Of a DNA stretch of 59,982 bases, positions 51,388-59,982 are shown piece by piece. The position numbers and the translations under genes are program-made. Source of the DNA: Anaerolineales bacterium. Its GTDB lineage: Bacteria; Chloroflexota; Anaerolineae; Anaerolineales; Villigracilaceae. The stretch lies in contig JAEURC010000037.1 of NCBI GenBank assembly GCA_016789025.1, positions 1 to 59,982 on the forward strand. Direction: 5' to 3'. Below the pieces are notes generated by a model. That model saw nothing but the letters and a program-made list of their open reading frames with translations. It was not told the origin of the DNA and did not search any database. Every line of letters starts with the position of its first letter. Positions within the stretch are counted from its first letter, which is position 1.

Positions 51388-51529
51388 GGCGGTTGAGTAG
51401 TTCCGAGCGACAGCGAGGAACGTATCGAAACCACCAGTAAGCAAACCAACTTTTGTTACAAAAGTTATTATTAGCCTGCTGGTTTCGATACGCCCTTCGC
51501 AACGAACGCTCAGGGCTACTCAACCAGCG
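51388..51529. repeat. Large hairpin element IR-B, copy 2
   Basis: Outer arms GGTTGAGTAG / CTACTCAACC and inner arms CGTATCGAAACCACCAG / CTGGTTTCGATACG. Homologous to 6782-6933 with paired changes (TTGAGTAG versus TCGAGTAG and complements). Confidence 0.8.
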
Positions 51530-51584
51530 AACTATCAAACTATCAAACTATCTAACTACCAAACTACTAAACTACCCAACTAAC
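51529..51584. repeat. Octanucleotide array (unit AAACTATC), seven units
   Basis: Seven 8-bp units. The last ones encode the final residues and stop of the oligoendopeptidase gene (minus). Confidence 0.8.
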
Positions 51585-53383
51585 TCTTCCAACCTATCAA
51601 TATAACTTTCCATCACAGCAAACGTCTCCTCTACAGGTTTCGGCGACGAGAGATCAACGCCTGCTTTCTTCAACACCTCCAGCGGATACAGCGAGGAACC
51701 CGACTTCAAGAAGCCGAGATAATCCTTTGCCGCGTTCGGCTCGCCGCGTAGTATTCGTCCCGCGAGCGCATGAGCGCCAGAAATGCCCGTCGCGTACGAG
51801 TAGACATAATAGTCCGAGAAAAGATGCGAGAACGTAGACCAGATCATGCCGACGCGCGGGCGATCCACTTTCACTTTGGGACCGAATCCCTCCGCGAACA
51901 GATCCGCCATCAATTCCTGCAACGAGTCGGCGGTCAGCGCTTCGCCGCGTTCGACGCGTTGGTGAGTCTCCAACTCGAAGCGCGCGAGAGTCGGCATTTG
52001 GAAGAAGTAGCGGAAGAAGTTGTGCCCGACCGCTTCTTCGATTAGCGCGATGAGCAGGTTTTTATCTTTCACCGTTTTGAGCAAATGACCGCGCATCATC
52101 GCCTGATTGAAATTCGACGCGACCTCCGCGACGAACAGCGAATAATTGTTGTACACGCGCGGCTGGTTTTGACCCGTGAGATACGAGTGCATCGAGTGAC
52201 CGAGTTCGTGAGCCAGCGTGCTCATGCTTCCCACTTCGTCGGTGTACGACATCATAATGAAGGGATGCGTGTCGGGCGCGACGCCCCACGAGAACGCGCC
52301 ATTCTGCTTGCCTTTGTTCGGATAAATATCCACCCAGCGGTCTTTGAGACAACCCTGCCGCAACACGTCAACATAATCTTTGCCGAGCGGCGCGAGACTC
52401 TCGCTGATCATATCCACTGCTTTGTTAAACGGGACCTTCGGCTTGCTCTTGACGATCGGCGCCCACATGTCGTAATACGTCACGTCGCGCAGGCCCAACG
52501 CCTTGCGCCGCAATTCAAAGTAGCGATGCCACACAGGCAAATTCTTTTTGAACGTATTGATCAGGTTGTGAAAAACCGATTCGGGAATGTTGAGTCCGAA
52601 CAACGACGCTTGCAGAGACGTGTCGAACTTCCGCGCGCGCATGTTGAAAATATTATTCTTGATCGAGGTGTTGAGATTCGCCGCGAGCGTGTTTCTGAAC
52701 TCAAGATGTTTGTCCATGTAACTTTCGAACGCGCTTTGTCTCACCTTGCGGTCGGGGCTTTCCATCAACGACGTGTGCATGTTGCCCTGCGTGATCTCGA
52801 CCTTCTTGCCCTTCTTATCTTTCGCGGGCGCAAATTTAAAATCCGCGTTCACCAACATGCTCGAACTATTTTGCGCGCCGCCGAACGGGTCGCCGACCAT
52901 GCCGAGCAATTCTTCCACTTCGCCCGAACGCACATGCGCTTGTTGTCGAAACAAATCTTCAAAACCGTGCGCGTACACCGCGAGTTTGTCGTTTCCCTTC
53001 ATCCACTCATCGAGTTTTGTTTTTCCCATCGCGATCAATTCGGGGTTCACGAACGACAACGCGCCCGAGACCTGTCCCGCCACGCCTTGCGCTTTACCGA
53101 ACAACGCCGCAGATTTTTGATTCGTCGTGTCCACTGAATACGAAAACCCCGCGTACATAAAAATTTTATACGTGCGGTTCGCCAGCGCTTCCACTGCGCG
53201 CATGCCCTCGAGCAACACGTCCGCGCTCTCGCTGAGCCTGCCCTCAAATTTTTTCACGTTCGGCAGTTCAGCCAAGATCGCGCTGACCTCCGCCTCCCAT
53301 TCCTTCGCGGATTTAAAAACGCTTTCGGCATTCCATGTAAATTTTTTATTGATCTTACTTCGAAGAGGGATCGTGTTCGCCAT
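51572..53383 (-). CDS. pepF: Oligoendopeptidase F (M3 family)
   Basis: 603 residues, normal length. Zinc site LAHELGHSMHS (about 392-402, HExGH form) with the third ligand Glu about 25 residues later, preceded by the M3B substrate loop. Hydrolyses peptides of 7-17 residues in the cytoplasm. The start follows AAAGGAAAA. The last codons come from the octamer array. Together with the M42/S51 genes it indicates strong peptide use. Confidence 0.96.
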   Translation of the reverse strand: MANTIPLRSKINKKFTWNAESVFKSAKEWEAEVSAILAELPNVKKFEGRLSESADVLLEGMRAVEALANRTYKIFMYAGFSYSVDTTNQKSAALFGKAQGVAGQVSGALSFVNPELIAMGKTKLDEWMKGNDKLAVYAHGFEDLFRQQAHVRSGEVEELLGMVGDPFGGAQNSSSMLVNADFKFAPAKDKKGKKVEITQGNMHTSLMESPDRKVRQSAFESYMDKHLEFRNTLAANLNTSIKNNIFNMRARKFDTSLQASLFGLNIPESVFHNLINTFKKNLPVWHRYFELRRKALGLRDVTYYDMWAPIVKSKPKVPFNKAVDMISESLAPLGKDYVDVLRQGCLKDRWVDIYPNKGKQNGAFSWGVAPDTHPFIMMSYTDEVGSMSTLAHELGHSMHSYLTGQNQPRVYNNYSLFVAEVASNFNQAMMRGHLLKTVKDKNLLIALIEEAVGHNFFRYFFQMPTLARFELETHQRVERGEALTADSLQELMADLFAEGFGPKVKVDRPRVGMIWSTFSHLFSDYYVYSYATGISGAHALAGRILRGEPNAAKDYLGFLKSGSSLYPLEVLKKAGVDLSSPKPVEETFAVMESYIDRLEELVG

Positions 53384-53576
53384 GATTGATTTTCCTTTTC
53401 TGGATATAACCCCGTGTCTTCCTCAGGGTCGGCTTGATTCGGCTTTCGTTCAAATTTTACCACCCTGACGGTTAAGACCTAACAGGTTTTACTCGCATCG
53501 CAACATTCCTCAATCCTTGCGTGGACAACGGTTATGACTGATCAGCGTATCGCGGAAACCTGTTAGGTCTCTCGCG
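53384..53576. other. 193-bp gap with inverted repeat
   Basis: Holds AGACCTAACAGGTTT (53475-53489) and its exact complement (53556-53570) around 66 bp, between PepF and the kinase, both minus strand. No gene seen. Confidence 0.6.
53475..53570. repeat. Inverted repeat AGACCTAACAGGTTT (96 bp)
   Basis: Perfect 15-bp ends around 66 bp. Sequence relates to the ACCTGTGAGG hairpins at 25081 and 49251. Confidence 0.7.
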
Positions 53577-55109
53577 TTACCTCGCCAATGAAAAACAAAT
53601 CCGTGCTCCCGCGTCTGGCTTGGGGTCCGCCCAAATCCTCCCACCATGCGCCTCGACAATCGCCCGCGCGAGATACAGTCCCAGCCCCGCGCCTTTCGTC
53701 TGCTTGACCGCTTTCGTCGAACGATAGAATCTGTCGAAGATATGGGGCAAATCCTTCGCGTCAATCCCCGCGCCTTCATCTGATACGCAAATGACGACTT
53801 GTTCAGGGTGCACCGTGCCGCTGATCTTGATCTCACCTTTCGGCGCGTACTTGAGCGAATTGGAAACAAGATTCGCAATGACTTGTTCGATGCGCGTTTC
53901 ATCCGCTAGCACAACAGGGAAATTTTCAGGGAAGTCCGCGACGATGATGTGATTTTTCGATTGCGTCGAAAATTTCTCGGCGATCCGTTTCGCCAGCGCG
54001 GGCAAAGAAACATCCGCGCGATTCAAACTCAACCCGCCTGCCTGCAACCGCGACGCGTCGAGCAGATCGTCAACCATCTTGCTCAGGCGGTCCGCTTCCT
54101 CTTCGATGACCGTGAGCGAGTCGCTGATCGTGCGTTTGTCCCATTTTGCATCGTCGCGCCTGAGTGTGGACGCGTAGCCTTTGATCAACGCGACAGGCGT
54201 CCGCAGTTCGTGACTCACAATCGAAATGAACGTCGCTTTGAGTTCGTCCGCTGTTCTGAAATGTGTAATATCCCGCACGCTGACGATGATGTTGCGAAGT
54301 TTGCCGTCGGGAGCAAGCAGTGGCGCGTATGTGACTCCCACGGGAAGCGACGGCGGTAGCTCGCGTTCGAGGTCGCCTTCTATATATAAAGTTGCATTCG
54401 GTGTGAGGGGCCAACCGTTCTCCATGGCTTCATTTAGTGTTGACCCTTGCGGCTCGCCATCCCAGCGAATCACATCGTTGTGAGGGATGTTCACGAGTTC
54501 GTCGTGTGTCTTGCCGTAGATTCGCTCGAAGGCATCGTTGACGCGCTCGATGGTCAGGTCCGCGTTGAGGATGATGATCCCATCCGCGGCGGAGTCGAGG
54601 AGCGCATCCAATCGTTGCTTTTCATAAGAGACTTGTCCATAAAGTTGCGCGTTGTAGACGGCAATCGCGGCTTGGTCTGCGAAGGATTGGAGGATGACGC
54701 GGTCGTTCGGAGTGAATCGCCCCTCGTAATTTCTAAAAATGAAAATGACTCCGATAACTTGTCTGTGCGCGACGAGGGCGAGCGCGGTGCCATTGAGGAG
54801 GCCCATGCTGGCGGTGTAGGTCAACTCTCCCAACATGCGGTTGAGTTCGATCACATCCAACTCGCGGACGTTTTCGTCTGCCAGCAGGGGGGTGAGGTAG
54901 CTGAGGAAAGCGGGGGCAATTCCATGGGCGGCGGCGACGCGCCAGCCATCCCGTTCTTTGAGCGCGATGATGCCAGCCTGCCCCGCGAGCATCTCAACGG
55001 AGATGATCAAGATCCGCTCGAGAAGTTTTTCGAGGTCGAGTTCCTGTGTGAGCGCGCGCGAGAGTTCGAGGAGGTAATCGCGCTGACGTACTCTGAAATC
55101 TGGGAGCAT
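53577..55109 (-). CDS. Cytoplasmic GAF-PAS sensor histidine kinase
   Basis: 510 residues, no membrane helix. GAF domain (about 16-165), PAS domain (about 168-285, ILNADLTIERVNDAFERIYG), HisKA with His near 299 (SHELRTPVALIKGY), then ATPase with N box NLVSNSLKYAP, G1 DEGAGID and G2 GAGLGLYLAR. TAAAAT lies 6 bp before the ATG, so probably leaderless. No response regulator adjacent. The input is probably a small molecule or redox state; unknown. Confidence 0.93.
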   Translation of the reverse strand: MLPDFRVRQRDYLLELSRALTQELDLEKLLERILIISVEMLAGQAGIIALKERDGWRVAAAHGIAPAFLSYLTPLLADENVRELDVIELNRMLGELTYTASMGLLNGTALALVAHRQVIGVIFIFRNYEGRFTPNDRVILQSFADQAAIAVYNAQLYGQVSYEKQRLDALLDSAADGIIILNADLTIERVNDAFERIYGKTHDELVNIPHNDVIRWDGEPQGSTLNEAMENGWPLTPNATLYIEGDLERELPPSLPVGVTYAPLLAPDGKLRNIIVSVRDITHFRTADELKATFISIVSHELRTPVALIKGYASTLRRDDAKWDKRTISDSLTVIEEEADRLSKMVDDLLDASRLQAGGLSLNRADVSLPALAKRIAEKFSTQSKNHIIVADFPENFPVVLADETRIEQVIANLVSNSLKYAPKGEIKISGTVHPEQVVICVSDEGAGIDAKDLPHIFDRFYRSTKAVKQTKGAGLGLYLARAIVEAHGGRIWADPKPDAGARICFSLAR

Positions 55110-55554
55110 TGGGTGATTTTATCATTCCTCACACATCATTACTGTAAGAGGTGTGTTGTATCTTTTATGAAAAAGTTTCGTCTTGACGAGCGTACAAATT
55201 ACACCTGCTTGGGGAAAAGTTTCGGCTGGCACCGAAACGCCTCCCTTGCAAACGAGCGTTTTTTCATTCGTAATCCGCGTTCAATGCTCCGATGCAAGTC
55301 GTAGAGTTGATTGTTCGCCCATAATCGCTCTGTTGTTCATGCTGAGTCCCCTGCGATTTCAAAATGATTTTTCGATTCCGACTCAAATGCGGGCTGGTGG
55401 CGCTTCAAATGATTTTGCCCTGATCATAGGCAGAACATCGTCTCTGTTGGAGGCGTAACCTTATGCCAAACCTCGAAATTCGCTGCCATTAATACCGTAG
55501 GTAAGATATAATACCGAAATTCAATTCTGTAAGCATTTTGTAAGGTGAGAGAAG
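55110..55554. other. 445-bp gene-free region before the surface-protein gene
   Basis: Nothing coding was found. It contains hairpin GTTTCGGCTGGCACCGAAAC (55217-55236), the word ACGAGCGTTTTTTCATTCGT, and TATAAT at 55508-55513 about 40 bp before the ATG at 55555, with no clear -35 box. AAGGTGAGAGA gives the ribosome site. The hairpin lies about 270 bp upstream of that box, so it is outside the likely transcript. Confidence 0.5.
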
Positions 55555-58500
55555 ATGAATCATCCAATCGCTCGCTCGTTCTCTAAAATCCTGACATTAC
55601 TGGTCGTATTAGTGTTAGTTTTAGGCGCGCCCGGGGTAGGTACTAAACCCGCGCTTGCGCTTACTACTACGATCGATGATATCCCTGGCGCTTCCGTATT
55701 GATTCCCGATGCGCCGCCAACCCCGAACTGCACAAATCGCACGATCACAGTCAACTCGCCTACGCCCATTATTGTCGGGGATGTCAACGTTGGCTTGAAT
55801 ATTTCTCACTTGCGCCGAAGCGATGCGCGCGCCACTCTAACCTCGCCCACCGGTACAACAGTCGTTTTAATTTCTGGAGCGGGGCTGGGCAATCCGGTGG
55901 TAGCCAGCCCAGACGATTACAACAATTACGATGTGTTGCTTGACGATTCAAGCATCAATTCGCTGTACGACAATGATGACGACGACGATGCCGCTCCTTT
56001 CTATGACCGCAACGCGCGTCCGTTTGAGGCGCTTGTTGGATTTAAAGGCGAAGATGCGGTTGGCAATTGGACGCTCTCGCTCTGCGATACCCGAAACGGC
56101 GAGGTTGGAACCTACAACCGCGCGCAACTGACCATCGTGAGCGCAGACCCGAATACCGTCTCCGGTGTGGTGTTTACAGATTACAACGACAATGGGGTGC
56201 GCGAGCAAGGGGATGTGGGTGTGCCGGGAGTAACCATCACAGCGTATAACGCGGCAGGTGCGGTTGTCGCTACCACAACCACGGACGCAAATGGAAATTA
56301 TTCTTTTGCAGGGATTGCGGACGGCACACAGTTAAGAATTGAATTCACGAACATCCCGGCAAACTTACGCCCCGGCGCATTCGGCATCGATTCGGGAACG
56401 ACCGTTCAATTTGTCACCAGCCCTGCCGCGGCAGTGGATATGGGCTTGGCAAAGCCGGATGAATATTGCCAGAGTAATCCCTGGCTTGTATCGCCTTGTT
56501 ATATTAACGGAGATCCTCTTGGCGGCGGCACTGCGGGATCGGCAAATGTGTTGATCTCGATTCCCTACGATGCATATGGCCGCGAAGACAACACCATCGA
56601 GAATACGCTTGCAACTGGCGCTCAAATCGGCGCTACGTGGGGCTTGGCTTTCCAACGCGCAACAGGGACGGTCTTTGCCGGGGCATTGGCAAAACGACAC
56701 ATGGGCTTGGGTCCGAACGGCGCGGGAGCGATCTACTCTCTCGTGTTGAATCCGAACACGGGCACCGGCTCTACCCCGACGTTGTTTGTTGATCTGGCAA
56801 CTCTGGGAATACCCACGGGTGCGGGAGCGTTAGGTTCGAATGCCGCGCGTGGGTTGGGTCCCACCTCGTCTTTGCCGAATACAGACCCAACAGCTTGGGA
56901 TGCGGTTGGAAAAGTTTCCATCGGCGATATGGACATGGGCACGGATGATACAACTCTCTGGGTGATGAACCTTGCCAATCAGACTTTATATGCCATTAAC
57001 GTTAATACGCTTGCTTTTACCGGTTATGCGATCACTTCAACGACCCTGCAACAAGTTGGGGCAACAGCATGTCCCGCTGGCGATGTTCGTCCCTGGGCGG
57101 TAGATATCTCGCGCGGCAATGTGTATATCGGCGTGGTTTGTTCTGCCGAAAGCACGCAAAACGTGAACAGCTTGCGCGCATATGTTTTGAGCATGAGCGA
57201 GGCGGTGCCCGGCGCTTTTTCACTCGTGGTGGATATTCCGCTCAACTACCCGCGCGGATTTGTGACCAACCCAATCTTCGTTGGCAATCCTGTGACCGGC
57301 TTCCCGGCAGAATGGCGACCTTGGATTCCAACCATGACGTCGCTGTGCGCCGCGCCGTGTGCTTCCACAGCAGATCTGGCATTTGGCAAGCAAATCATTT
57401 ACCCGCAACCGATTCTTTCAGACATCGAGTTTGATGTTAACGGCGACTTGGTACTCGGCTTCATGGATCGCCTCGGGCATCAAACAGGCAATGCCAATTT
57501 TGCCACCGCTAACCCATGGGGCACGGTGACTCTATACAACAAAGATACATACGCGCCGTCCACGATCAATATTCCGGCGACCAACCCAGTGACTACCTAC
57601 GAAGGCGTATCCGCCGGAGATACGATCCGCTTGTGTAGTAATGGCGGCGGTGGATTCGTCCTCGAAAACAATGCCACCTGTGGAAGCGTCACCACGGGCG
57701 GAGCGGGAAGTGTCCCGGCGCAAGGTCCAGGCGGAGGCGAATACTACTGGCAGGAAATGCATCCCCCCAGCACCGATCTGAACGGTGGCATCCACCATGA
57801 GACCACGTTGGGTGGTCTGTTAATGATCCCCGGCACAAACGAGATTGCCGTGTCGGTCTTTGACCCGTTCGAGTTGCGGGCGGGAGGCATTGCCTGGTTC
57901 AACAACCTGACCGGCGATCGCTCGCGCGCGTATGAAGTGTTTGGCATCGATGCGGGCGGCGGGGCAACCACGTTCGGTAAAGCCGCAGGTCTGGGCGATA
58001 TCGAAGGCTTCTGTTTTGCCGCGCCAATTGAGATCGGCAACCGCGTCTGGCTGGATGCGGATAACGACGGCATTCAAGACGCGGGCGAAACCCCGCTTGC
58101 CGGTGTGACGGTTGATTTGTATGACCAGAACGGCAACCTGGTTGCCACGACAACCACCGACGCGAATGGGAATTATATTTTCAGTTCGTTGACCACTGGC
58201 TTGTTGCCGAATTCGCAGTATGAAGTGCGCATCCCATTAGGACAGCCGGCGTTGAGCGGTTTGACCCTCACCACCAACGACGTGAACGGGAATACGGAAG
58301 ACCAGCGCGATTCAGATGGAACGCCTGTCGGTACGAATGCCGTGGTGACTGTGATGACCGGCGCGCGGGGCGATAATAATCATACGTACGATTTCGGATT
58401 CACCGGTACCTATAGCCTCGGCAACCGTGTGTGGTTGGACGATGGCACAGGCGGCGGTGGCGCTGACAATGGTATCCAGGATGGGGCGGAGGTTGGAATC

Positions 58501-59982
58501 GCGAACGTCGTGGTTAATCTCTATCGCGACGATAACGGCGACAATATCCCCGATGGACCCATACTCGCAACAGTGACCACAGACGCCGATGGGTATTATC
58601 GTTTCGATAATTTGCGCGCGGGCGGCTACGTTGTGGAAATTCCCGCCGCGAACTTTAACTCGGGCAACCCGTTGTTCAGCCTGGCAAGCAGTACGCCGGA
58701 TGAAACCAATCCCAATGTGGATATCGACCAGACGGACAACGGCATAGGCACCATCCCCGATGTTCTCAACGGTATCCGTAGTAACAACATCGTGCTCGGT
58801 CCTCCCGGTCCCGCCGAACCGACCAACGAACCGGACATTCCCACCGGCGGTCCCTTCGCCGGGCAGGGTGCTCCCGATTCGCGCGCCAACATGACCATCG
58901 ACTTCGGCTTCGTTCCATCGTATAGCATTGGTAACCGCGTCTGGTTCGATACCGACAACGATAGCGCGCGCGACAATGGCGTGGAAGTTGGCGTGGCTGG
59001 CGTGATCGTCGAGTTGTACTCGGTGGACGCGCTTGGCAACTATACGCTCGTTGCCACAACGACCACCGACGCAAACGGCTATTATCGCTTCGACGGTCTC
59101 CCCGCCGGCGATTACTCGGTTGTCATCCCTGCCGACAACTTCTCACCGGGCGGTGCGGGAAGCGCATTGGTGGGTTATTGGAGCAGCGCCACGATCATTA
59201 ACAACAACGGCACGACAAGCGAAACCGTAGCCGCGCCAGCCGATAACGATACCGATGACGACGACAACGGCACGCTTCAAAACGCAGGGACGTTTGCCGG
59301 CGCCGTAGTAAGTAGCGTCGTCACCTTGGGACCGGGTCTTACTGAACCAGCCAATGAAACTGACCTTTCTCCCACCGGTCAAGGCAACATCGACCAACGC
59401 GCCAACATGACCGTGGACTTCGGTTTCTATCGCCTCGAATTGGGCAACCTGGTCTTTGAAGATGTAAATAACAACGGCACGTTCGATGCCGGCGATGTTC
59501 CTCTGCAAGGCGTGCGCGTGCAACTGTTTGCCGCGGATGGCGTGACCGAGATCAACGTCGGCCCCGACGGCATCCTTGGCACGGCAGACGATGCGCCGGG
59601 CGGCGTGTTGACTGACGTGAACGGGAATTACCTGTTCAGCGGCTTGCCGCAAGGCGATTATATTGTCCGCGTGACGGGACCTGCCGGATATACCAGTACC
59701 ATCGACACATTCGACTCTGCCGATAACGCCAACCCCAACACCAACCGAGACAACAACGATAATGGCATCGGTACCGGCGCCGGGGTTGTGTCGAGCGCAA
59801 TCGTCACGCTTACTCCCGGCAGTGCGGGCGCGCTGAACAATAATACGGTTACCCAGAACAACGGAACCACTCGCAATCCCACTGTAGACTTTGGGTTTGT
59901 GCAGGCGAATAACGGAATTCTAAAAACGGTCAACCCGGCCACTCTCACCATTGGTGAACTTGTGACGTATCAAGTGGTGGTG
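55555..59982 (+). CDS. Giant secreted surface protein: P domain, SdrD_B repeats, DUF11 (runs off window)
   Basis: 1476 codons visible, no stop. Signal peptide (about 1-36, helix then ALAL). A proprotein-convertase-type P domain (about 63-192: LNISHLRRSDARATLTSP, GNWTLSLCD), SdrD_B domain 1 (about 202-300), a 500-residue region with propeller-like repeats (303-822, cysteine-bearing), then four SdrD_B domains (about 826, 953, 1123, 1296) each opening (I/L)GNRVWLD and containing TTTDANGNY. A DUF11 domain begins near 1456 (KTVNPATLTIGELVTY). SdrD_B domains bind calcium and build adhesive stalks. Probably surface bound. Confidence 0.93.
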   Translation, partial: MNHPIARSFSKILTLLVVLVLVLGAPGVGTKPALALTTTIDDIPGASVLIPDAPPTPNCTNRTITVNSPTPIIVGDVNVGLNISHLRRSDARATLTSPTGTTVVLISGAGLGNPVVASPDDYNNYDVLLDDSSINSLYDNDDDDDAAPFYDRNARPFEALVGFKGEDAVGNWTLSLCDTRNGEVGTYNRAQLTIVSADPNTVSGVVFTDYNDNGVREQGDVGVPGVTITAYNAAGAVVATTTTDANGNYSFAGIADGTQLRIEFTNIPANLRPGAFGIDSGTTVQFVTSPAAAVDMGLAKPDEYCQSNPWLVSPCYINGDPLGGGTAGSANVLISIPYDAYGREDNTIENTLATGAQIGATWGLAFQRATGTVFAGALAKRHMGLGPNGAGAIYSLVLNPNTGTGSTPTLFVDLATLGIPTGAGALGSNAARGLGPTSSLPNTDPTAWDAVGKVSIGDMDMGTDDTTLWVMNLANQTLYAINVNTLAFTGYAITSTTLQQVGATACPAGDVRPWAVDISRGNVYIGVVCSAESTQNVNSLRAYVLSMSEAVPGAFSLVVDIPLNYPRGFVTNPIFVGNPVTGFPAEWRPWIPTMTSLCAAPCASTADLAFGKQIIYPQPILSDIEFDVNGDLVLGFMDRLGHQTGNANFATANPWGTVTLYNKDTYAPSTINIPATNPVTTYEGVSAGDTIRLCSNGGGGFVLENNATCGSVTTGGAGSVPAQGPGGGEYYWQEMHPPSTDLNGGIHHETTLGGLLMIPGTNEIAVSVFDPFELRAGGIAWFNNLTGDRSRAYEVFGIDAGGGATTFGKAAGLGDIEGFCFAAPIEIGNRVWLDADNDGIQDAGETPLAGVTVDLYDQNGNLVATTTTDANGNYIFSSLTTGLLPNSQYEVRIPLGQPALSGLTLTTNDVNGNTEDQRDSDGTPVGTNAVVTVMTGARGDNNHTYDFGFTGTYSLGNRVWLDDGTGGGGADNGIQDGAEVGIANVVVNLYRDDNGDNIPDGPILATVTTDADGYYRFDNLRAGGYVVEIPAANFNSGNPLFSLASSTPDETNPNVDIDQTDNGIGTIPDVLNGIRSNNIVLGPPGPAEPTNEPDIPTGGPFAGQGAPDSRANMTIDFGFVPSYSIGNRVWFDTDNDSARDNGVEVGVAGVIVELYSVDALGNYTLVATTTTDANGYYRFDGLPAGDYSVVIPADNFSPGGAGSALVGYWSSATIINNNGTTSETVAAPADNDTDDDDNGTLQNAGTFAGAVVSSVVTLGPGLTEPANETDLSPTGQGNIDQRANMTVDFGFYRLELGNLVFEDVNNNGTFDAGDVPLQGVRVQLFAADGVTEINVGPDGILGTADDAPGGVLTDVNGNYLFSGLPQGDYIVRVTGPAGYTSTIDTFDSADNANPNTNRDNNDNGIGTGAGVVSSAIVTLTPGSAGALNNNTVTQNNGTTRNPTVDFGFVQANNGILKTVNPATLTIGELVTYQVVV

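Larger units (their letters stand above)
51338..51571. other. 234-bp gap made of repeats
   Basis: Consists of heptamer array 51340-51381, IR-B copy 2 (51388-51529), and octamer array 51529-51584. No unique DNA is visible. Confidence 0.7.

Noticed and set aside
15455..51584. Tandem arrays as CRISPR
   Set aside because: Units are 7-8 bp without spacers and no cas genes were found.
52085..53137. Plus-strand frame of 350 codons opposite oligoendopeptidase F
   Set aside because: Arg/His-rich translation typical of an antisense shadow of a GC-rich gene; the M3 peptidase frame is unambiguous.
55190..55290. Possible c-di-GMP (GEMM) or other riboswitch before the surface-protein gene
   Set aside because: Only a local hairpin (GTTTCGGC...GCCGAAAC-like) was visible; the GCAAACC and GGGACGCAAAGCC landmarks of GEMM are absent and the piece lies far upstream of the likely -10 box.
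54447..55304. Long plus-strand frame of 285 codons opposite the GAF-PAS kinase
   Set aside because: It lies antisense to clear GAF and PAS coding sequence, with no ribosome site or recognised domain.
1..59982. tRNA or rRNA genes
   Set aside because: No cloverleaf with a GTTCRANNC arm and no rRNA-like block was found on reading the intergenic regions.

Overview
The window reads as a chromosomal segment of a Chloroflexota bacterium, most likely class Anaerolineae. This is inferred from gene content and style, not from a marker gene: a T-box leader before serS, many genes whose -10 box lies 6-9 bp from the ATG (probably leaderless mRNAs), DUF3054/DUF456/DUF6159/DUF3048/CpXC/DUF2652 families, three M42 aminopeptidases, SdrD_B-type surface proteins, and very many short repeats. 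No rRNA, tRNA, CRISPR array, prophage or complete insertion sequence was seen. About 52 protein genes are supported on both strands.

Layout. 1-106: start of an IS transposase running off the left edge. 256-2554: small membrane proteins, then an ECF sigma factor overlapping its membrane anti-sigma partner. 2592-8461: Nudix hydrolase, MEMO-like protein, DUF2283 protein, priA, DUF6159 membrane protein and a phosphoribosyltransferase. 8680-13730 (minus): two lipoproteins (DUF6174, PCuAC copper chaperone), a family 2 glycosyltransferase broken by an in-frame TAG, and sbcC. 13889-18931: a Thr/Pro-rich membrane protein, then three M42 aminopeptidases with an S51 peptidase. 18932-21101: DUF456 and serS with its T-box and promoter. 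21230-25002: two-component system, lytic transglycosylase, and a membrane protein behind a LexA-like operator. 25115-29366: a three-gene unit of two SPFH-like membrane proteins and psuG. 29431-33968: PHP phosphoesterase, cold-shock protein, RHH regulator-MFS exporter operon, ggt. 34072-39704: thioredoxin-CcdA fusion, decayed ggt tail, GT-C transferase with cytochrome b5, and a GH25-SH3-NAGPA fusion. 40039-45916: DUF3048 lipoprotein with an inserted SdrD_B domain, HIT protein, xseA-xseB-DUF212, murJ. 46062-53383: DUF2652 protein, phospholipase D lipoprotein, PIG-L deacetylase, a lipoprotein, CpXC protein, oligoendopeptidase F. 53577-end: a GAF/PAS histidine kinase and the first 1476 codons of a giant surface protein.

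How the genes work together. Recurrent themes are DNA repair and replication restart (priA, sbcC, xseAB, possible SOS operator), peptide and gamma-glutamyl turnover (three M42, S51, PepF, Ggt), and envelope building and sensing (MurJ, lytic transglycosylase, GH25 protein, sigma/anti-sigma, kinases, lipoproteins, surface protein).

The most striking signal is the repeat layer. About twenty imperfect tandem arrays of 7- or 8-bp units are scattered through the window. Many lie in frame inside conserved genes (priA, sbcC, ggt, xseA, murJ), where they encode short non-conserved linkers. Several families of dispersed palindromes sit between genes, and some supply the stop codons of the genes they border. 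One long hairpin family is present twice with compensatory arm changes. The paired SPFH-psuG operon is the best candidate for an undescribed protein system.
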